A stretch of DNA of 64,000 nucleotides from contig CAIIXF020000008.1 in the NCBI GenBank assembly GCA_903813345.2, positions 34,620,867 to 34,684,866 on the forward strand, given 5' to 3'. Below are positions 39,804-53,406 of this stretch, in pieces. Source of the DNA: Owenia fusiformis. Taxonomy: Eukaryota > Annelida > Polychaeta > Sabellida > Oweniidae. The notes below the pieces were generated by a model. It ran no database searches, was not told the DNA's origin, and saw only the letters and a list, made by a program, of their open reading frames with translations. Positions within the stretch are counted from its first letter, which is position 1, and every line of letters starts with the position of its first letter. The translations under genes were made by a program, and so were the position numbers.

Positions 39804-42800
39804 AACAAGCTTTCCGGTATTTTGACTGATTTTTAGGACCTACGTGCTCCAATAAGAAATCAGAGTGCATAATCAACCCTGTCTTATTTTCAGATAAAAG
39901 CAAGGCACGAGTATCCAAATGAAAATATGAATTACGACAAATATGAAATAATGAAGACATCATTTGAACAATGGCTACCTCAACGTGCTGATTATCGCGG
40001 CCATTATGGGAAAGATATTATTTCAATGTGGCATTATCAATTATTCTGCTCTCGTTTTCATAATGTTCATCGACTCGGCTGACTGTTTGATTGCGGGATG
40101 ATGCCTTGTTATATAGTCTGTCAATTATCATATCGGATGACTGGCTGATTTCTCCAGCTCCACACAGTTATTTCACACCGTATTAAACAAGCTATTCCAG
40201 TGCACTAACAGTTCCTTGTTAAATGGAATGATTAAAATAATATCCTTTAATTATCCTTTCAGATTTTTCACTAATTGGACGATTTATCGGACGAACTTTG
40301 CACTTTGCATGTTTCGAGACTACGCCTTTAAGGAAAAGTGATTGTATCTTACTGTTGCTTTTTAAGTTAATTGTAGCACATAATTCATGGTATTTGTTTT
40401 AGATGAACTGATAAAGTTTACAAAAGGTGAAAATCAATTTGTTCTATATAATAGACTTTATCAATGTGATTTATAAATATCAGTTTAAAAATCTTAAATG
40501 TTCCAGTTTTGATTGAAGCTCGCATTTAACTAATGGCAAATAAACAAATACAATTACAATTCAAATCAAATGTTACGTAGAAATTCACTTTTTAAAAATG
40601 TTTTATCAGTTTGGTATTTCGTTTGGCAAATAAAAATATAAAACATATTCAAAGATATGTTATACCTGGAGAGGGTCAATTAAACAATTTAGCTACTGTG
40701 CGTTTGATCTGATTGTGAAAAACATACAACTCCACACGGTATCATATTTAATTGCCTACAAGATCAATTTCTCGTGTTTTTTGTCTTCTGAAGTAGATAG
40801 ACTCCGGCCAAGAGGTTATGAAACTAGGATTGAAAACCGATTTCTTTTAATTTTGGGATGCTATGGTAACGGGGAGTTTTTTGGTTGTTAAGGAGCTTCA
40901 AAAGGAGGAACTATTATTTATAACATTTATAAAGTTTCAATAAAAAAAATATTTACCAAAAAGAACCAGTGTTGGTCGTTATATCACACCCGAATAGCCG
41001 AATCCTCATGAAAAAATTAATTCGGACAAGCTCCTGCATATATAGTCATACTCTCTTCATATGTTTCAATTTCGTTCCCAAGAATTTCGAAAATAATACT
41101 CAAAGTGTCAGAGTACAATTTCCCACTTGTGAAAAATTCAATTGAAACAAACACAATTACATTTGTCATTATTTTTCGTTTCCTCAAATCATCGATTCAT
41201 AGATTTTGGAGAAATCTAACAATTATTCCAGATATGAAAAGCTTGTTTTTATGTTCCACCGTTTTGAAATAATTGTTTACAGCAATGCAAAATATCCGAT
41301 TGTAAAGTCAGAACAATGATTGTGATATGTTTACGAACATACCTTCTACATGCTTCTAATTGCACTGGAGTAAAACAATATACACGTGATTATTTTAGAA
41401 TATAAGTGAGAGATTTTAAGGAAATAGAATGGAAATGAAATCAATATGCCCTTTCTACAATTTATATTGAATTTGTAACTAAATATATTAAAAACAGAAC
41501 TTATATAGAAGGCCAATCATAACACAAACATAAAACAATTTTCTAATTTTCTAATAAAATCCAATTTCGGACATTTTGAATAATTCACACTTGCTACTTT
41601 GGTCAATCGCGAAATATTGTCTTTTTAGAGCATCAAATGTTGAACACGATCTAAAGTTGTAAGATCGATTCTAAGATAAAAGAAAGGTCGAATATCAATA
41701 AAAAGAACAAATAAACAATGAAAGGCGACAAACGCTTGGTAATGATTGCGCTCTACCCACTCAACTGATCATCATATGGAGAAAACGAATCAAACAATTC
41801 ATTAACATTTTGACAGAATATTTCCCCGGGTTTCCTTGTTCATTATATACAGGTGAAACCCGAGCTGTATTCCTGCTCCTAAATTCCTTGTTTTTCGATT
41901 AATTCCTCTTTATCAAGGAAACTTTTCAGTAGCAAAAGTCGCATTTGTGATTAGGGTAATTCTGCGATTCTTTAGATTCAACATGTCAATTTCATCAAGT
42001 TGACCCAGCAATTTTCTGTCGATTCATCGATTCGTGTGTTTATATCGTGTATGTATTCCTCTCATAGTAATACATATGTTCAGATGACGGATGTTGACTC
42101 ACTTCATCCGGGCATATCATGTCATATTTAGGGCATATTTACTAATATATTATATACTACGGAAGTCTTGCATCGGGCCCTTGAATCTCCCTACTACATA
42201 CACACCTTCGACACAAGGGTATGGATTGCATGTTGGTGGGAGTAGGTGTGTGCTACAAGGCTAATGGCATACTATTTTTGAACTGTCACATCTGACTTCA
42301 AAGTTGTTATCTCTTCCATATGTCGAAGTAAGATGGTACGTGTATATATTCATTAGTAAATACTATATTTTCGAGATATTTTTGAAATTAAAATAACACG
42401 GTGAGCTCCCGAAAAATGTTGGTCTATTTGAGAGGAAAATAGGCCAATATACCCCTATACCACCAACGCTGTTAATAATACACCGGTGTACCAGTAAATA
42501 TTATTTGATTTTACTTATAATCTGACATATGTGAGTTACTTGATTTCAGGTTCCCAATACTGACATGCGACATCGTTTTGATAAGATTTCCTTTTGAGTT
42601 TCCAACTATTGAGTCACTATTTTTAGGAATTAAAGTTATTGTAAAATAGCATATTTGTTGTTTTTTGTTCGGTATTTTTGGCATTTGGTTTCATGATAGC
42701 TCTCCACATATGTTCAATATATGGAGGGGGGGGCAAATCCTAGATTTTAATTCTTTCTTAATAGAGTTCAGGTTAAAAAACGTATATATTGCAAATAAAT

Positions 42801-44432
42801 GATATTAAAGTATAAACTATTAAATCATCTGGAAAACTTTTTGAGAATATTTTGACAAAAGGAGTAAATTGCTGAAGTGTTCATATTCTTAGCCTTCCAT
42901 TGGTTTAACAAAATGGAAAGTCAACAGCATCTCATATATAGTGGTACTTCTAAAATAGAATGGACCTAATGATCTAACCAAAGACTAATTATTAAGTTTT
43001 ATATTATTTATTTCAGTTATTTCAATGAAACATCATAGATAGACTATGCTCGGAATATATACAATAATGGTCAAAGTACAATAGTACATTCATACACAAA
43101 TGGAACCGTACGTGCATTCTATGATCATTTCTAAAATATTTACAACTGTACGATGGTTTGATTGTCACTTGCATTCTTATATCATATGCAATTGTCTTTA
43201 TAACAGTTTAACACCGTTCTGTTTTCTCATATTTTTCATAAATATACAGAGTAAATATGCACTTTTCAGCTTTTTAAGCCATTTGTAAGTATCACAAGCA
43301 ATTTCACATTTCCATATTTTACCATTTTTCAAACAATACTTTTGACGGTTGTTAATAAGGAAGAAATAGATGCACTTTGACACAATGGTAGCCATGTTAA
43401 AGCTTGTGGTTCATTTGAGTAATTAAGTAAAATATAAAAACATGAATTTGTTTATGAGTTTAATATAGTTCATCTAATTATAACATTTAACATGCACAAC
43501 ATTAAATAATGATATCAATTGTTGAAATATATAAAATTGAAGAAATAAAAAATTCAAAAATGATCAGGAATTCATGAGATACTAACAATACTATTTTATT
43601 GTAGACATTGATTTCAAGAGAAAATTTATCAATTCAACATAAAATGGGCAGTAAGTAAATAAATAGAGAACCAAAATTCTGAGCGGGTGATCTATGCCCC
43701 TATTGTCAATACCATAAAAACATAATATTCAACATAACGACCCACTTCAAAAGCGTATGTCTCCCCCTTTATCAAAATACGTCATGGTGGTCATTGTTTT
43801 CCACGTGCAACTGAGGAAATTGGGAGGAATTTAATGAAATATATGATATGAGCTGAAGATGATTCTTTTTGGTAGTTGCACGTAGAAAAAATTCACAATT
43901 TTTTTTTTCTTTTTCAAGAAAAATTGAAAAATATCCTTGACCACCAAGAGCTATTTTGGGCGAGTAACAATGAGATTGGCGAAAATCAAACATAGATTGA
44001 AAACATTTATATTACAAAATATTTCCTCAAATTTAACATATTACACACTTAATTTTACAACAAAATATTTAATAGCTAACTTTTTGAATCTGTTAAAACG
44101 CTTGGCACCTGCTTAAAAAATGAACAACGATTGTTTTATGTATTCAGTTGTTAGGACATAAAGGGATTGTCTCCGTGTTTAGTTATGATATTTAAATTTG
44201 GTTTTATCACCTCTTAAAGTGGTAATAACTTCTGACTTATGAGGATGGGGGTCAGATTTCTGACTGGGCTTATCAGGAATCTGCAAAAGTGGATTTTATA
44301 CCTGGAGACCCCTTGCTCCAGGTGGTAGTTAATGTTCGTGAATGAAGACTTTCTAAAATTATTATGTCACTCTTAAACCTATTATGGAGTTAAAATTCGA
44401 CAGTTACAAATATCTATCACATTGTCTGTGGT

Positions 44433-44438
44433 TTTATT
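44433..44438 (-). terminator. probable poly(A) signal of the NK2.1 gene
   Basis: AATAAA on the minus strand about 370 bases after the NK2.1 stop codon. This is the closest canonical hexamer I noticed; the actual cleavage site cannot be fixed from sequence alone. Confidence 0.4.
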
Positions 44439-44804
44439 ATTGCACCAGGAGACTGGTCTTGAGTATTACAAAAGTGGAACATTTTTCGTTTTATAAGTTT
44501 CATAATATTGTGCTCATTTTCTCTATATTATGAAGCACCTGTATCTCAACTTGATATAATATAAATATGAGGCAACCTCACTTTGCTGAAACAACCACGA
44601 ACTTATATTGCATTTTGGATAAATCTGCATATTTCGATTGTCTGAACGTTTTTTGGTGGTAATGTTAAATGTCCCCCAAAGTAGTAAGCATTATATCCAC
44701 TCACTGTGTTCAATAGCGAGTCTGTCCGTCTGACTATCAGTCTGCTTTGTGCTTGTGTCTCCAGAGTGAGGTCCCTAAGCCATGAAGTATGAAGTTTTTT
44801 GGGC

Positions 44805-47800
44805 CTACCAAGCCCTCTGGTTAAGGAGGTAACTGGATGACGTTGTCGAACTGTTGTTCAGACCCGGGGTAGTATAATTGTTCAGGTAGTCACTAGATAG
44901 ACTTTGGCTATGGCTCGTTAGAGCTGACGGGGATACGGAATTCACTAGAGTATTAGCTTGAGTCATTTGTATTGGCTTCGTGTCCACCTCGGGTGGAGTC
45001 GCCTGTTGGGGAGTATGGGCTGCCGTTGCCCCAGTCTGAGGCTGTTGTGACGAATGGGAAGAGTCCGAATTATTCGTGCCGGAACACGGTTTACCGTCCT
45101 TTACTAACACTGGTACAGCGACCCGCCTCGGACTTTGCTGACTGCTTGATGATTTTTCACGCTCGTCCAACTTTTCCTTGTCTTTCTGCTGCCTCTTGTG
45201 TTTGTAACGATGATTTTGGAACCATATTTTGATCTGTGTTGGGGTAAGATTGATCATATTTGCTAAATGTTCTCTTTCTGGTGCGCTTAGGTATTTTTGT
45301 GATTTAAAACGACGTTCTAGTTCGTATACTTGCGCCTGAGAAAATAGTACCCGGCGTTTACGACGCTGTGTCAATGGGTATTGTAGCGGGTGTTTGGTGT
45401 GGTCGTACCCCAAGGCCGACATTGACATTTGGTTCATTCCGGGCATCGATGACATGCACGAGGAAGGCTGGGCACCCATCAATCGACTGACTGAAAAACA
45501 CAATTGCAAAAAAGACATTAGAATAATAAATCAATCAATTAATCAACCATCCTAATAATTATAAACATTCATAATATGTTACTTCAAATACAGAAGAGAA
45601 AAATTACATATTTTATGAGTTTCTCATTAGACACTTGAATTTCCAAGGTATAAAAATCAACTTTAAAGAAAGTATGCATTTTGAAATATCTTTGTCTATT
45701 AAGATTCAGATTTCATACATCATGAAGTTCAAGATAATTTAGAACTTAAGATGATTGACATCTTGTGACAACGTGTGACAAATATCAAAACATGTGACAA
45801 TTTTATTGAGGATGTCACCCACTGATCAATCACATCACAGGTGAAAAATTGATGAGGCATGCAGATGTATCTTATTTATCCGGTTTTTATCATCTCTAAT
45901 CACTGCACTAAATATCCTGATATAATAGGAGATAACAGTAATTATGGCTATCAATTAGGATGATATTAATTACGATCTATAGTAATAAATGGAACAATGT
46001 TATTATGAGTAAATCGTCCTATTATCTTCGTATCATTTAAGCGTATTATATAAATAAGCGCAGTATTTTATTTAGTAAATAATCGGATTTGTTTTTTAAG
46101 AATAGAAAACAATTTATTTATTGCAGACTATAGTTTATTTTAATTAAAATGGTTACTAATATGCTTTTTATTATTTATTTCCCGCGGTAGATAAACCCAC
46201 TTGATGGGGAGTCTCAATTTTACGGTCCACTTGCGCGGTGTTTTATGTCGTGATTGCGTGATATAGCAACAGCGGCGTATTGTTGTCATGGTATTTAGTT
46301 AAAACAAATCAAGAGATGTATTCGCCTCTTTTACAAAGTATCCAAACTTGTCAATGTTTTCTAAAATATTTTCCTATGACTGATTTCCTTCGCAGGTGTG
46401 TATAACTTGTGGAAACCATATGTATTTAATATATTTAGAATTTACGGATTTGACGGATTAGGTTAGGCGATATTATTTACCCTAGTATCAATCATATAAG
46501 TATACAAATTAGAGAACGACTCAAATAAAATTATGATAAATTAACGCGTTTTCATAATATTGTCTTTCACCCAATTTGTAGTTAGTCTAGGACACCTGAA
46601 CACAACGGGTTAAGCGCAAAGCAAACTGACTAATTACTCAAAATTCAACAACTAATTTGCTGCTTGGACTCTAATGAACTAACCTAGCCTAGGATGAAAC
46701 TATTGTGAATAAAACACACATGAAAAATCAAATGTTCATGCATAATTTAACAATGTGTAAGCCAATTGTGTGAAGGTGTTAAAGAGTTTAAAGCTACAAA
46801 AAGAGTGTTTATGTCTGTCTTAAGCGGGTTTTATGATACAATAGACCACTATATAGCCTTTAAATTTCCCAGTGGCCGCGATCAAGTTAAGTGACAGGGT
46901 TCGTTCGGTTTTGCAATCGGGAATAAAATGCGCTTTGTAAGGAGCTTTTCATCTGGAATAAGACGATTCAATCCTGAACACCTGGGCTCGAGCAGAACTC
47001 GCAAATAGCAAACATTATACATTACTTTAACAAATATACAACAAATTAACTAGATGAAAAATATTGTAAGGAATTTCTGCAATTGTTGGATAAATACCAT
47101 TTTCTTGTTCAATTGCTTTTTATCTCAATGCTTTTTAGAAACCATTAAATTGAACACGGTAAAGCACTGAGTTCAAAGAAATCTAAAGTGAGTTTGACTT
47201 TTCGTCATCTTGGTAGTTCCACGTGTTCTTTGCGAATCAAGACACTAGAGTCACTTTATTCTTTTAAACATTTTTTAAAATCCTATTATATTTTTCACAA
47301 TTCATCAGAGGATAAATGAATGGTATAAAAGTCTTTATTAACAATTTAATTCAAGTATTACAGTTGAAAACTAAATCACAACAGAATAAAATATCTAATA
47401 GCTATCCTATATAAAAATCACAACAGAATAAAATATCTAATAGCTATCCTATATAAAAATCACAACCCAAGAAGTGATTTTGTTACAAAGTTCTCAAAAT
47501 GTCACTTTTTATAAATATTTTATTTGCAACCTATGTAAAAAGTGCCTTAATCGATATTCTGATGAATACAACAGCGGGAAAGCAAGATTTTTCTCATTTA
47601 CAAATTAAAACGTGTATCCGATCTTGAGAAAAATGTTTTGACCGTTGAATGTATTGCTACTAGTTCATTTTTGACCAGCAACGTATCTTGTAAGGTTTCA
47701 AGTCAGCGTGTCACTTGAATAATGTAGTTTTCTAGTGGCAGACCAGATTAAACTGATGTTTTCACAACTGAAAGAGTCTAAATTATTTAATATATATTAC

Positions 47801-49778
47801 TGTTTATTTGTTTATATCTATTTCTATATTCTTGTTGTTCTATTCTAGTAGGTCCCCAATTAAATCCCAGGAAAATTTAGAGAATTTTAGATTCATCAAA
47901 TAAATGACAGGGATAATTCAAAATAAAATTGTATTGTTTTTTCGACAGTGCTACATACATTTTATATGATGGACTTCAATGATGAAGAGCTAATTTTGAT
48001 GATAGCGAAGCACAAATAAATGAATCTAAACATGCCAAGGAAAGTTAGAAAAATTCAGATCTGGCTATTCTTAGAAAAGGATATGATACATTGGCTAATA
48101 GGTGCAAATAAACGTTCTTTAGTAAAACATAAAATAGGTTCTTTAAAAATTAAGGATGATATGTACACGCCGTTATAATATATTTTATGTGTCATGAAAT
48201 TTTCTTTGTTAGATTAGCACTTGATAGATAAGATTTTAAACATGTACTTTCCGTCTAAAAATGCGATAACATATCTCGGTTTAAAAGCACGAGGAAACAC
48301 ATTCACCTGTTTAAATTATAACATAAACATAATTTCTAAATTGCATTTAGAAAAGAACCAGTTATTAAATGTAGTTCTCTCTATATGTTGAAAAGGGTAT
48401 ATATTATTTCACGAACAAATTTCTAAAAAATCAAAATGTGCTTTAAGTGAAATAACAAGCGAGTCAAAGCATTAAACCCGAAGGGTATCTAGCAAATATC
48501 TTAAAATAATCTATGAAATAAAATAAAAATTCTTGCTAGCACTATGGTGAGGTCAAAACATGTTATTCTAAGGGTAAATAAATATTTTTGAACATGTATC
48601 ATCTATGGGTATCTTTAAAGCCCTCTTAGATAGATAAGTATATTCTTAAGTTAGAAAGATATGTATGTCTTTAACAATGCTAAAGGAGAACTTGTATCCG
48701 CAATTGTAAGTTTCTCGAGTATACCAAACTACCGGGGTAACTATCAAATATTACGCGAACTTATCAGCGACCACTGCCAACCAGAGCTACTGCATGAGAT
48801 AGTAAATTCACATGAATATCATCGAATTGATAATTAGGGTGATTTATTTTGAAATATTATGAAGAAAATGGACGTGTTTGAATTGTGTTTTGGTGGTGTT
48901 CTCTTTCGAACTTTGGCCCCCCGTTTTGTGGTAAAGTGCGCCTGATGGGGTAAATTGATCCTGACACTTACTGAATGGAAAGAAAATGGTATCAAACAAG
49001 GCTGATGATATTTCCCAACATGTTCTATAAACTGTTTATAAGTCAATATTACCTTGATCTACGTGAAATTATCATTAATTGCTTTAAGTATTAAACACTA
49101 GTCGTGATTGACTTTCGAGTGCTAAATCACAGTAAATCTCAATACAATCTACAAATCTTGATATACTCGCGTTGTGATCGCGTTTCCACTTCATGTTACT
49201 GATACGCAATCAAAAACTTTTTCAAAGTCAGTAAAAGTCTGAAGAATCAAATCTTGGGTCCTCAAAGAGCATGTAGTACTTTCCAAAGACCCTCAAAACA
49301 TATCAAGACGCGTGAGCCCCCTCAAAAGATACTCGTGCCTTGGAGCTAGACGAGTGTCATTGACGACCATTGAAAAATATCTCGATCTGCTCTGAGAACC
49401 ATCGGGAGTGCAACATCGTAGATACTTACTTGCAAATCTTGCAGGATCTGATGGGTTTGTCCCATACCAGCTTGAAGCCGACTGCCTGGTAGGATCTCCA
49501 TAATGCGAGAGTTCTGGGCTCTGATAGCACTGCGGGCTGTAAGCCGAATGGTGCGTCAGGGACGGTGGCATCGTGTAGCTTGTGTGGTAAGGGTTCGTAA
49601 CGGGGACACTCATCGAGCCCATCCCGCTCATAACTTGACTGTTGTGTTGCCCCGTCGGTCGGAAAGATAGTGGAGGTATGCTGGCCTCTATGCTTGTTTT
49701 CTTGTATGTCTCCTCGATCGGGCTTAGTATATCAGTCACGGAGAACGGTGTAGTATGTTTTGGGCTGCAGGACATCAT
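44805..49778 (-). CDS. NK2.1: NK2.1-class homeobox transcription factor (Nkx2-1/TTF-1 orthologue)
   Basis: Sequence-specific nuclear transcription factor; in bilaterians NK2.1 patterns anterior neural and pharyngeal or foregut territories. Exon 1 is 49,778-49,430 and exon 2 is 45,490-44,805, giving 344 aa. The donor is A then GTAAGT and the acceptor TTTTTCAG. The split codon restores RFAISRLMG, matching RFPAISRFMG of vertebrate NKX2-1 and confirming the junction. The TN motif ([11 protein letters not shown]) lies at about 10-20. The homeodomain is residues 159-218 (starting [20 protein letters not shown]) with W206, N209 and the NK2-class Tyr at position 54 (Y212). The NK2-specific domain [13 protein letters not shown] is at 240-252. 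The end LLNQRAW resembles the vertebrate LLYGRTW. The start [14 protein letters not shown] also matches. It is intact with no missing domain. The 3939-bp intron holds a TGACA cluster and a small tandem repeat. No other NK2, Pax1/9 or FoxA gene lies in this window. Confidence 0.97.
45756..45799. promoter_or_regulatory. cluster of phased TGACA words (TALE-homeodomain-like sites)
   Basis: TGACA starts at 45,756, 45,766, 45,776 and 45,795, that is at steps of 10, 10 and 19 bases, so all lie roughly on one face of the helix. An inverted TGTCA follows at 45,813. TGACA is the core bound by MEIS/PREP/TGIF proteins. It lies about 270 bp inside the NK2.1 intron from exon 2. Function is inference only. 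Confidence 0.3.
47373..47466. repeat. 42-bp tandem duplication in the NK2.1 intron
   Basis: Two perfect copies of a 42-bp unit (beginning AAATCACAACAGAATAAAAT) plus a partial third copy. Perfect identity means a recent slippage event. It is not expected to affect splicing. Confidence 0.95.
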
Positions 49779-49928
49779 CCGCCCTACTGATAAAGTTTTA
49801 AATGTTCCCTATGTTTAATAAGCTTGCTATTATAATGAAGTCTTAACACTTGTGCGCTTATGTCACGATAATAAATGTCTCCTTAGCCTCTATGTACACC
49901 TCTTAACTCGTATATCTTACGATCTCAA

Positions 49929-49962
49929 CCAATCAGCACAATTGTTCACCTGACGCATGCGC
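49929..49962 (-). promoter_or_regulatory. candidate NK2.1 promoter elements
   Basis: Between about 150 and 185 bases upstream of the NK2.1 ATG lie an inverted CCAAT box in Y-box form (CTGATTGGTT on the minus strand, CCAAT at 49,929-49,933), two E-boxes (CAATTG at 49,939-49,944 and CACCTG at 49,947-49,952) and an NRF1-like word (ACGCATGCGC at 49,953-49,962). I see no convincing TATA box at a fixed distance. Clustering supports a core promoter here, but start-site data are lacking. Confidence 0.4.
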
Positions 49963-51136
49963 AAATCGAACCACTTGGGTATCATTATGCCTGTCGATAA
50001 ACGTAAGGACTGCCCACTTATCGGATATTTGCTGTTTGCTTTAATAGTAAACGCCGTGTGCTTCTATGATAAAACTGATCTTTTAAGCAAACGAAGGTCT
50101 CTAGCAAAATGCTCAAATCTGGCGACAATGTTCAGTGAGACGAGTATACTAAACGCCATGACTAGTCAACGTAGGAAAGAAATGCCTACCCTCTTTGAAC
50201 AACAAATACCCCGATAGAATTCTGTCTCTGGCTTTTGAAGAAAACCCATGCAAAAATCAATTAAATACTAAAACATATATATTTCCTATTGAAAAAGGTA
50301 TCAATATTTCACTAACAGAGGCTGAAGTAGAAGAGGCGGAGCGAAAGGCACTTGAGTTGGTCTAAGCGGCAAAGGTGAATGAAATAAGCCGATTCAGAGC
50401 GACAGTGACCACCGCGAAAATCCCAATAATTTTAATCAGAAAGTAAAGACACTCCAATGTTCAACGATAGTCTTATAATGAACTTTTGAGAGAATATTAA
50501 GATAAAAAGTGAAGTTGTAATCTGTTTAGGTCATTTCACCACTCAACTTAACTCTCTCCCGGGGAAATCTAATTAAGTAACATATTTCAAGTGCAATTTC
50601 TACTTCTTGAAACCTCTTAACATGGCCAGATTATAACAGTAGTACCTGAATATCTTCAGATTTGTCAAACAATAATTCAGAGGGCCCTTATGGGATGAAG
50701 TATCATCATATCTACCCTGAATTTGAAAAATTTCTACAAACATAAATGTTTACTTATTTCGGTAGTTGTACTTAACACTCGGTATTGTTATTTCGCGAGA
50801 AGCCGTTTTGGTTTAGACACAAGTGACATTGTTATTATGTACATATGTATTATATTCTATTCATTTATTTACATGTCTTTCGGTTTACCTAATGTGTATC
50901 TTTTTGTGAATCTCGACATTTTGTGAAAAATGCACTGATAAACATTCAATGTTTTTTATTGGGAATACTGATTTAGTATTTACACACGTGTAGAGTGGGG
51001 GTCCTATTTCCCCAGCGGGGGTCTTATTTGCTCACCGGGAGAGTGTGGGTCATATATACACGAGACCCTTCTTTTGAATTCTTATGCATGGAATGAGGCC
51101 GAGGGTATCAAATGAAAAGTGAGTGACCCCCTTCTC

Positions 51137-51215
51137 GGTACCCTGTGCTAGTTATAGACTACGAACACGAAGCTCTCTTCTGAGAAGCGAAGTCGAACGC
51201 ATGCAAATGGTACCT
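51137..51215 (+). repeat. dispersed repeat family 1, copy 4
   Basis: Reads CGGTACCCTGTGCTAGTTAT, then AGACTACGAACACGAAGCTC, then TCTTCTGAGAAGCGAAGTCG and AACGCATGCAAATGG. Aligned with copy 3 along its whole length, with scattered substitutions and a short gap near CTAGT. Confidence 0.7.
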
Positions 51216-53317
51216 TCTCTGAAGATCAACTTATTCTATTCTTATCTTATTCTTGTCCCCCCATGTCTTCTTTTAATTTTCTCTTTGGTAAGTTGTTTTA
51301 TATTCAAAACATCTACGACAATACGGCAGATGATATAATTTGATCAGATGATTTTTAGGGACCTATGATATGGGTCTTTAACTTTGGTCTCGCTACTTAA
51401 CGGAGTAAATCCAGTCATAACAAAATAGCTGTCACGGGGATCGAATGGCTGCCAAAATAAGATTCCGTATGTATATGAGTATTACAATTTCAAGTGGAGA
51501 TTTGTGAAATCTTAGAGTAAACAAGGGGAGGTGTAAAGCCCAGAATATTACTTAAATGTCAATTAGTGTCAGAATGGTCTCAAAGCAAGGTAAGCACTCT
51601 CTACCCACTTTACAACCCTTGTCTTTCTCCTCCATTCTCAAATAATAGCCACCTTAAAATAAATGACATCCCGGACACGGCTTTCCTTCGCCAAAAATAA
51701 ACCAACGGACAGCGATGAAATTAAATCCGAAAATGCAGCAAAGATCAACCTTGAATCCCAGTTACGTGAAACTACAAAATGTCACTTTTGAAATAATGCA
51801 AACAATTTGTTGTATTTTTGACAATTTTTAATGGGTGGTTACTACTATATACTACCAGCCCGTTAATGAAGTATACTTGAATTGAGCTCAAATGACATTA
51901 ACAACACTATTGTACATTCTCCCCCGGGACACGATAGAGGTGTGAAACAGATTGAGCGTTTACAGGATAAGGTGATAGAAGTCTATAGGTACCATGGTTT
52001 CTAACGTTCATAAATTGCATTACATTGATTGAGTGAAAGCTATCTATTTATTACTCACTTTTACCAATTGTCGATCGCCCATTCAGTCTTATTGATAAAG
52101 TATTGTATTGAATACGGGGTTCTTTGGAAAAGCAACGGACAAAGGGGCACGATATTGGCAGTATTCTAAACAGTTTTGAAATGCTTGGGGGCAACCAAGG
52201 TTGCTCTAACTGGAATACCATACTTTTTCAATGGAGAGCTTATTAAAACAGCTCTCAAATTTAAAAATGAAAATACATTTTATTAATGAATACAGTTTTA
52301 ACAAAATATGCCGATAGTTGTTGGCAGTCTTTAAGAAAGCTGAATGAGCGATAGTATAAGGTGAATGGTGTATTTTATCGCACAGCGGGACAATTGCTTA
52401 CTAGATAGAAAGAGAGAACACGTGCACGTCCAAGTCTTCTCTCGCAGCGCTAACTTTCCGCACAATTGCATCCTCACTCCGCAATCCAATTTAAATTGTC
52501 ATCCACTCCGGGGGTTAGATAGCTCACCTTGCAGGGGGTCAAATGTAACGATCGAAGAAAATTATGGACCACCGTTTTATAACAACTTAAAGGCCGTATA
52601 TTCAACAAACCATCACTGCTATTTGTGTATATAATAATGACCACTTGTCAATACCCAATGCATGATTATTAATACGTAATTCCACATATACATCAATCAC
52701 ACTACGGATCTGTCTCACGAAACAGCCCTAAACTGTTTTATTACGACATCAAGTCTTTCCGTAAGTTATCTCAATGAAAGGGAATATATCTAAATTGTAG
52801 TGTCGTAATTATTTCCGACGCTAGGATATAAAAGTTGACTATAATCTTCCTTAATGCTATAATAGCCACCAGAGACTTCTTCCAAATCATATGCCATTTT
52901 TTGTTCAACTAACTTGAGCGGAAATAAGGATTTCGCGTCGTACTGGGAGTATGACAATACACGCTCTTAGTTTTATAATTACAGTGGAACGCAACGCTTT
53001 TAGACGTAAAAGGCCACTTGAGAGAAAGGGGGGTAGTTTTATATAGTGGACAAGTATAATTTCTTGATACTAATAAGAAACTGGATTGAAATAATAGTCC
53101 CGTGTGTACAAAGGGATTATCCATTATACAAATGGATGGTTGTGTCTGGTTTTGCAATTACCGACCATATTGACATGATTAACAAACATACTTTGGAAAC
53201 ATACTGCTTTAAAACATTGTACGATACGATCAGAGGCTCCGCTATTGCGATGACGTAGAATACGCGTATCCTCTTTTATTTTTATTCTGTTTACTGGTAT
53301 ATTATATTTCAATTGTA

Positions 53318-53406
53318 TTATGTCATATCACATATTGTATCATATCATATCAAATCATAGCATATCATATCAAAATATCAAAGCATGTCATATCATATCA
53401 TATTTA
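53318..53406. repeat. ATATC-type pentanucleotide microsatellite
   Basis: Imperfect array of TATCA/CATAT pentamers with interruptions such as AAATC and GTATC. Confidence 0.9.

Larger units (their letters stand above)
25687..44432. other. gene desert, right part
   Basis: About 19 kb with no gene I can support. It contains dispersed repeats (26,685-26,790 paired with 34,520-34,620; 32,517-32,675; 39,712-39,803), a perfect 13-bp inverted repeat with a 21-base loop at 30,475-30,521, a 14-bp-stem hairpin at 27,193-27,233, and a 15-bp direct repeat at about 37,994 and 38,030. Two weak coding candidates at 27.9 and 31.7 kb are listed separately. Desert of this size beside a developmental homeobox gene could hold distal enhancers, but nothing in a single sequence proves that. 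Confidence 0.5.
45491..49429 (-). other. NK2.1 intron
   Basis: A 3939-bp GT-AG intron with phase 1 between the TN-motif exon and the homeodomain exon, at the position I recall for vertebrate NKX2-1. No other coding exon is seen; the 70-codon ORF at 48,834-49,046 has no signature. It contains four regularly spaced TGACA words (45,756-45,799) and a 42-bp tandem duplication (47,373-47,466). Confidence 0.9.

Noticed and set aside
45491-45518. Upstream methionine start for the homeodomain ORF ([10 protein letters not shown]...)
   Set aside because: These codons are intron sequence ahead of the TTTTTCAG acceptor. Joining at 45,490 restores the conserved RFAISRLMG junction with exon 1.
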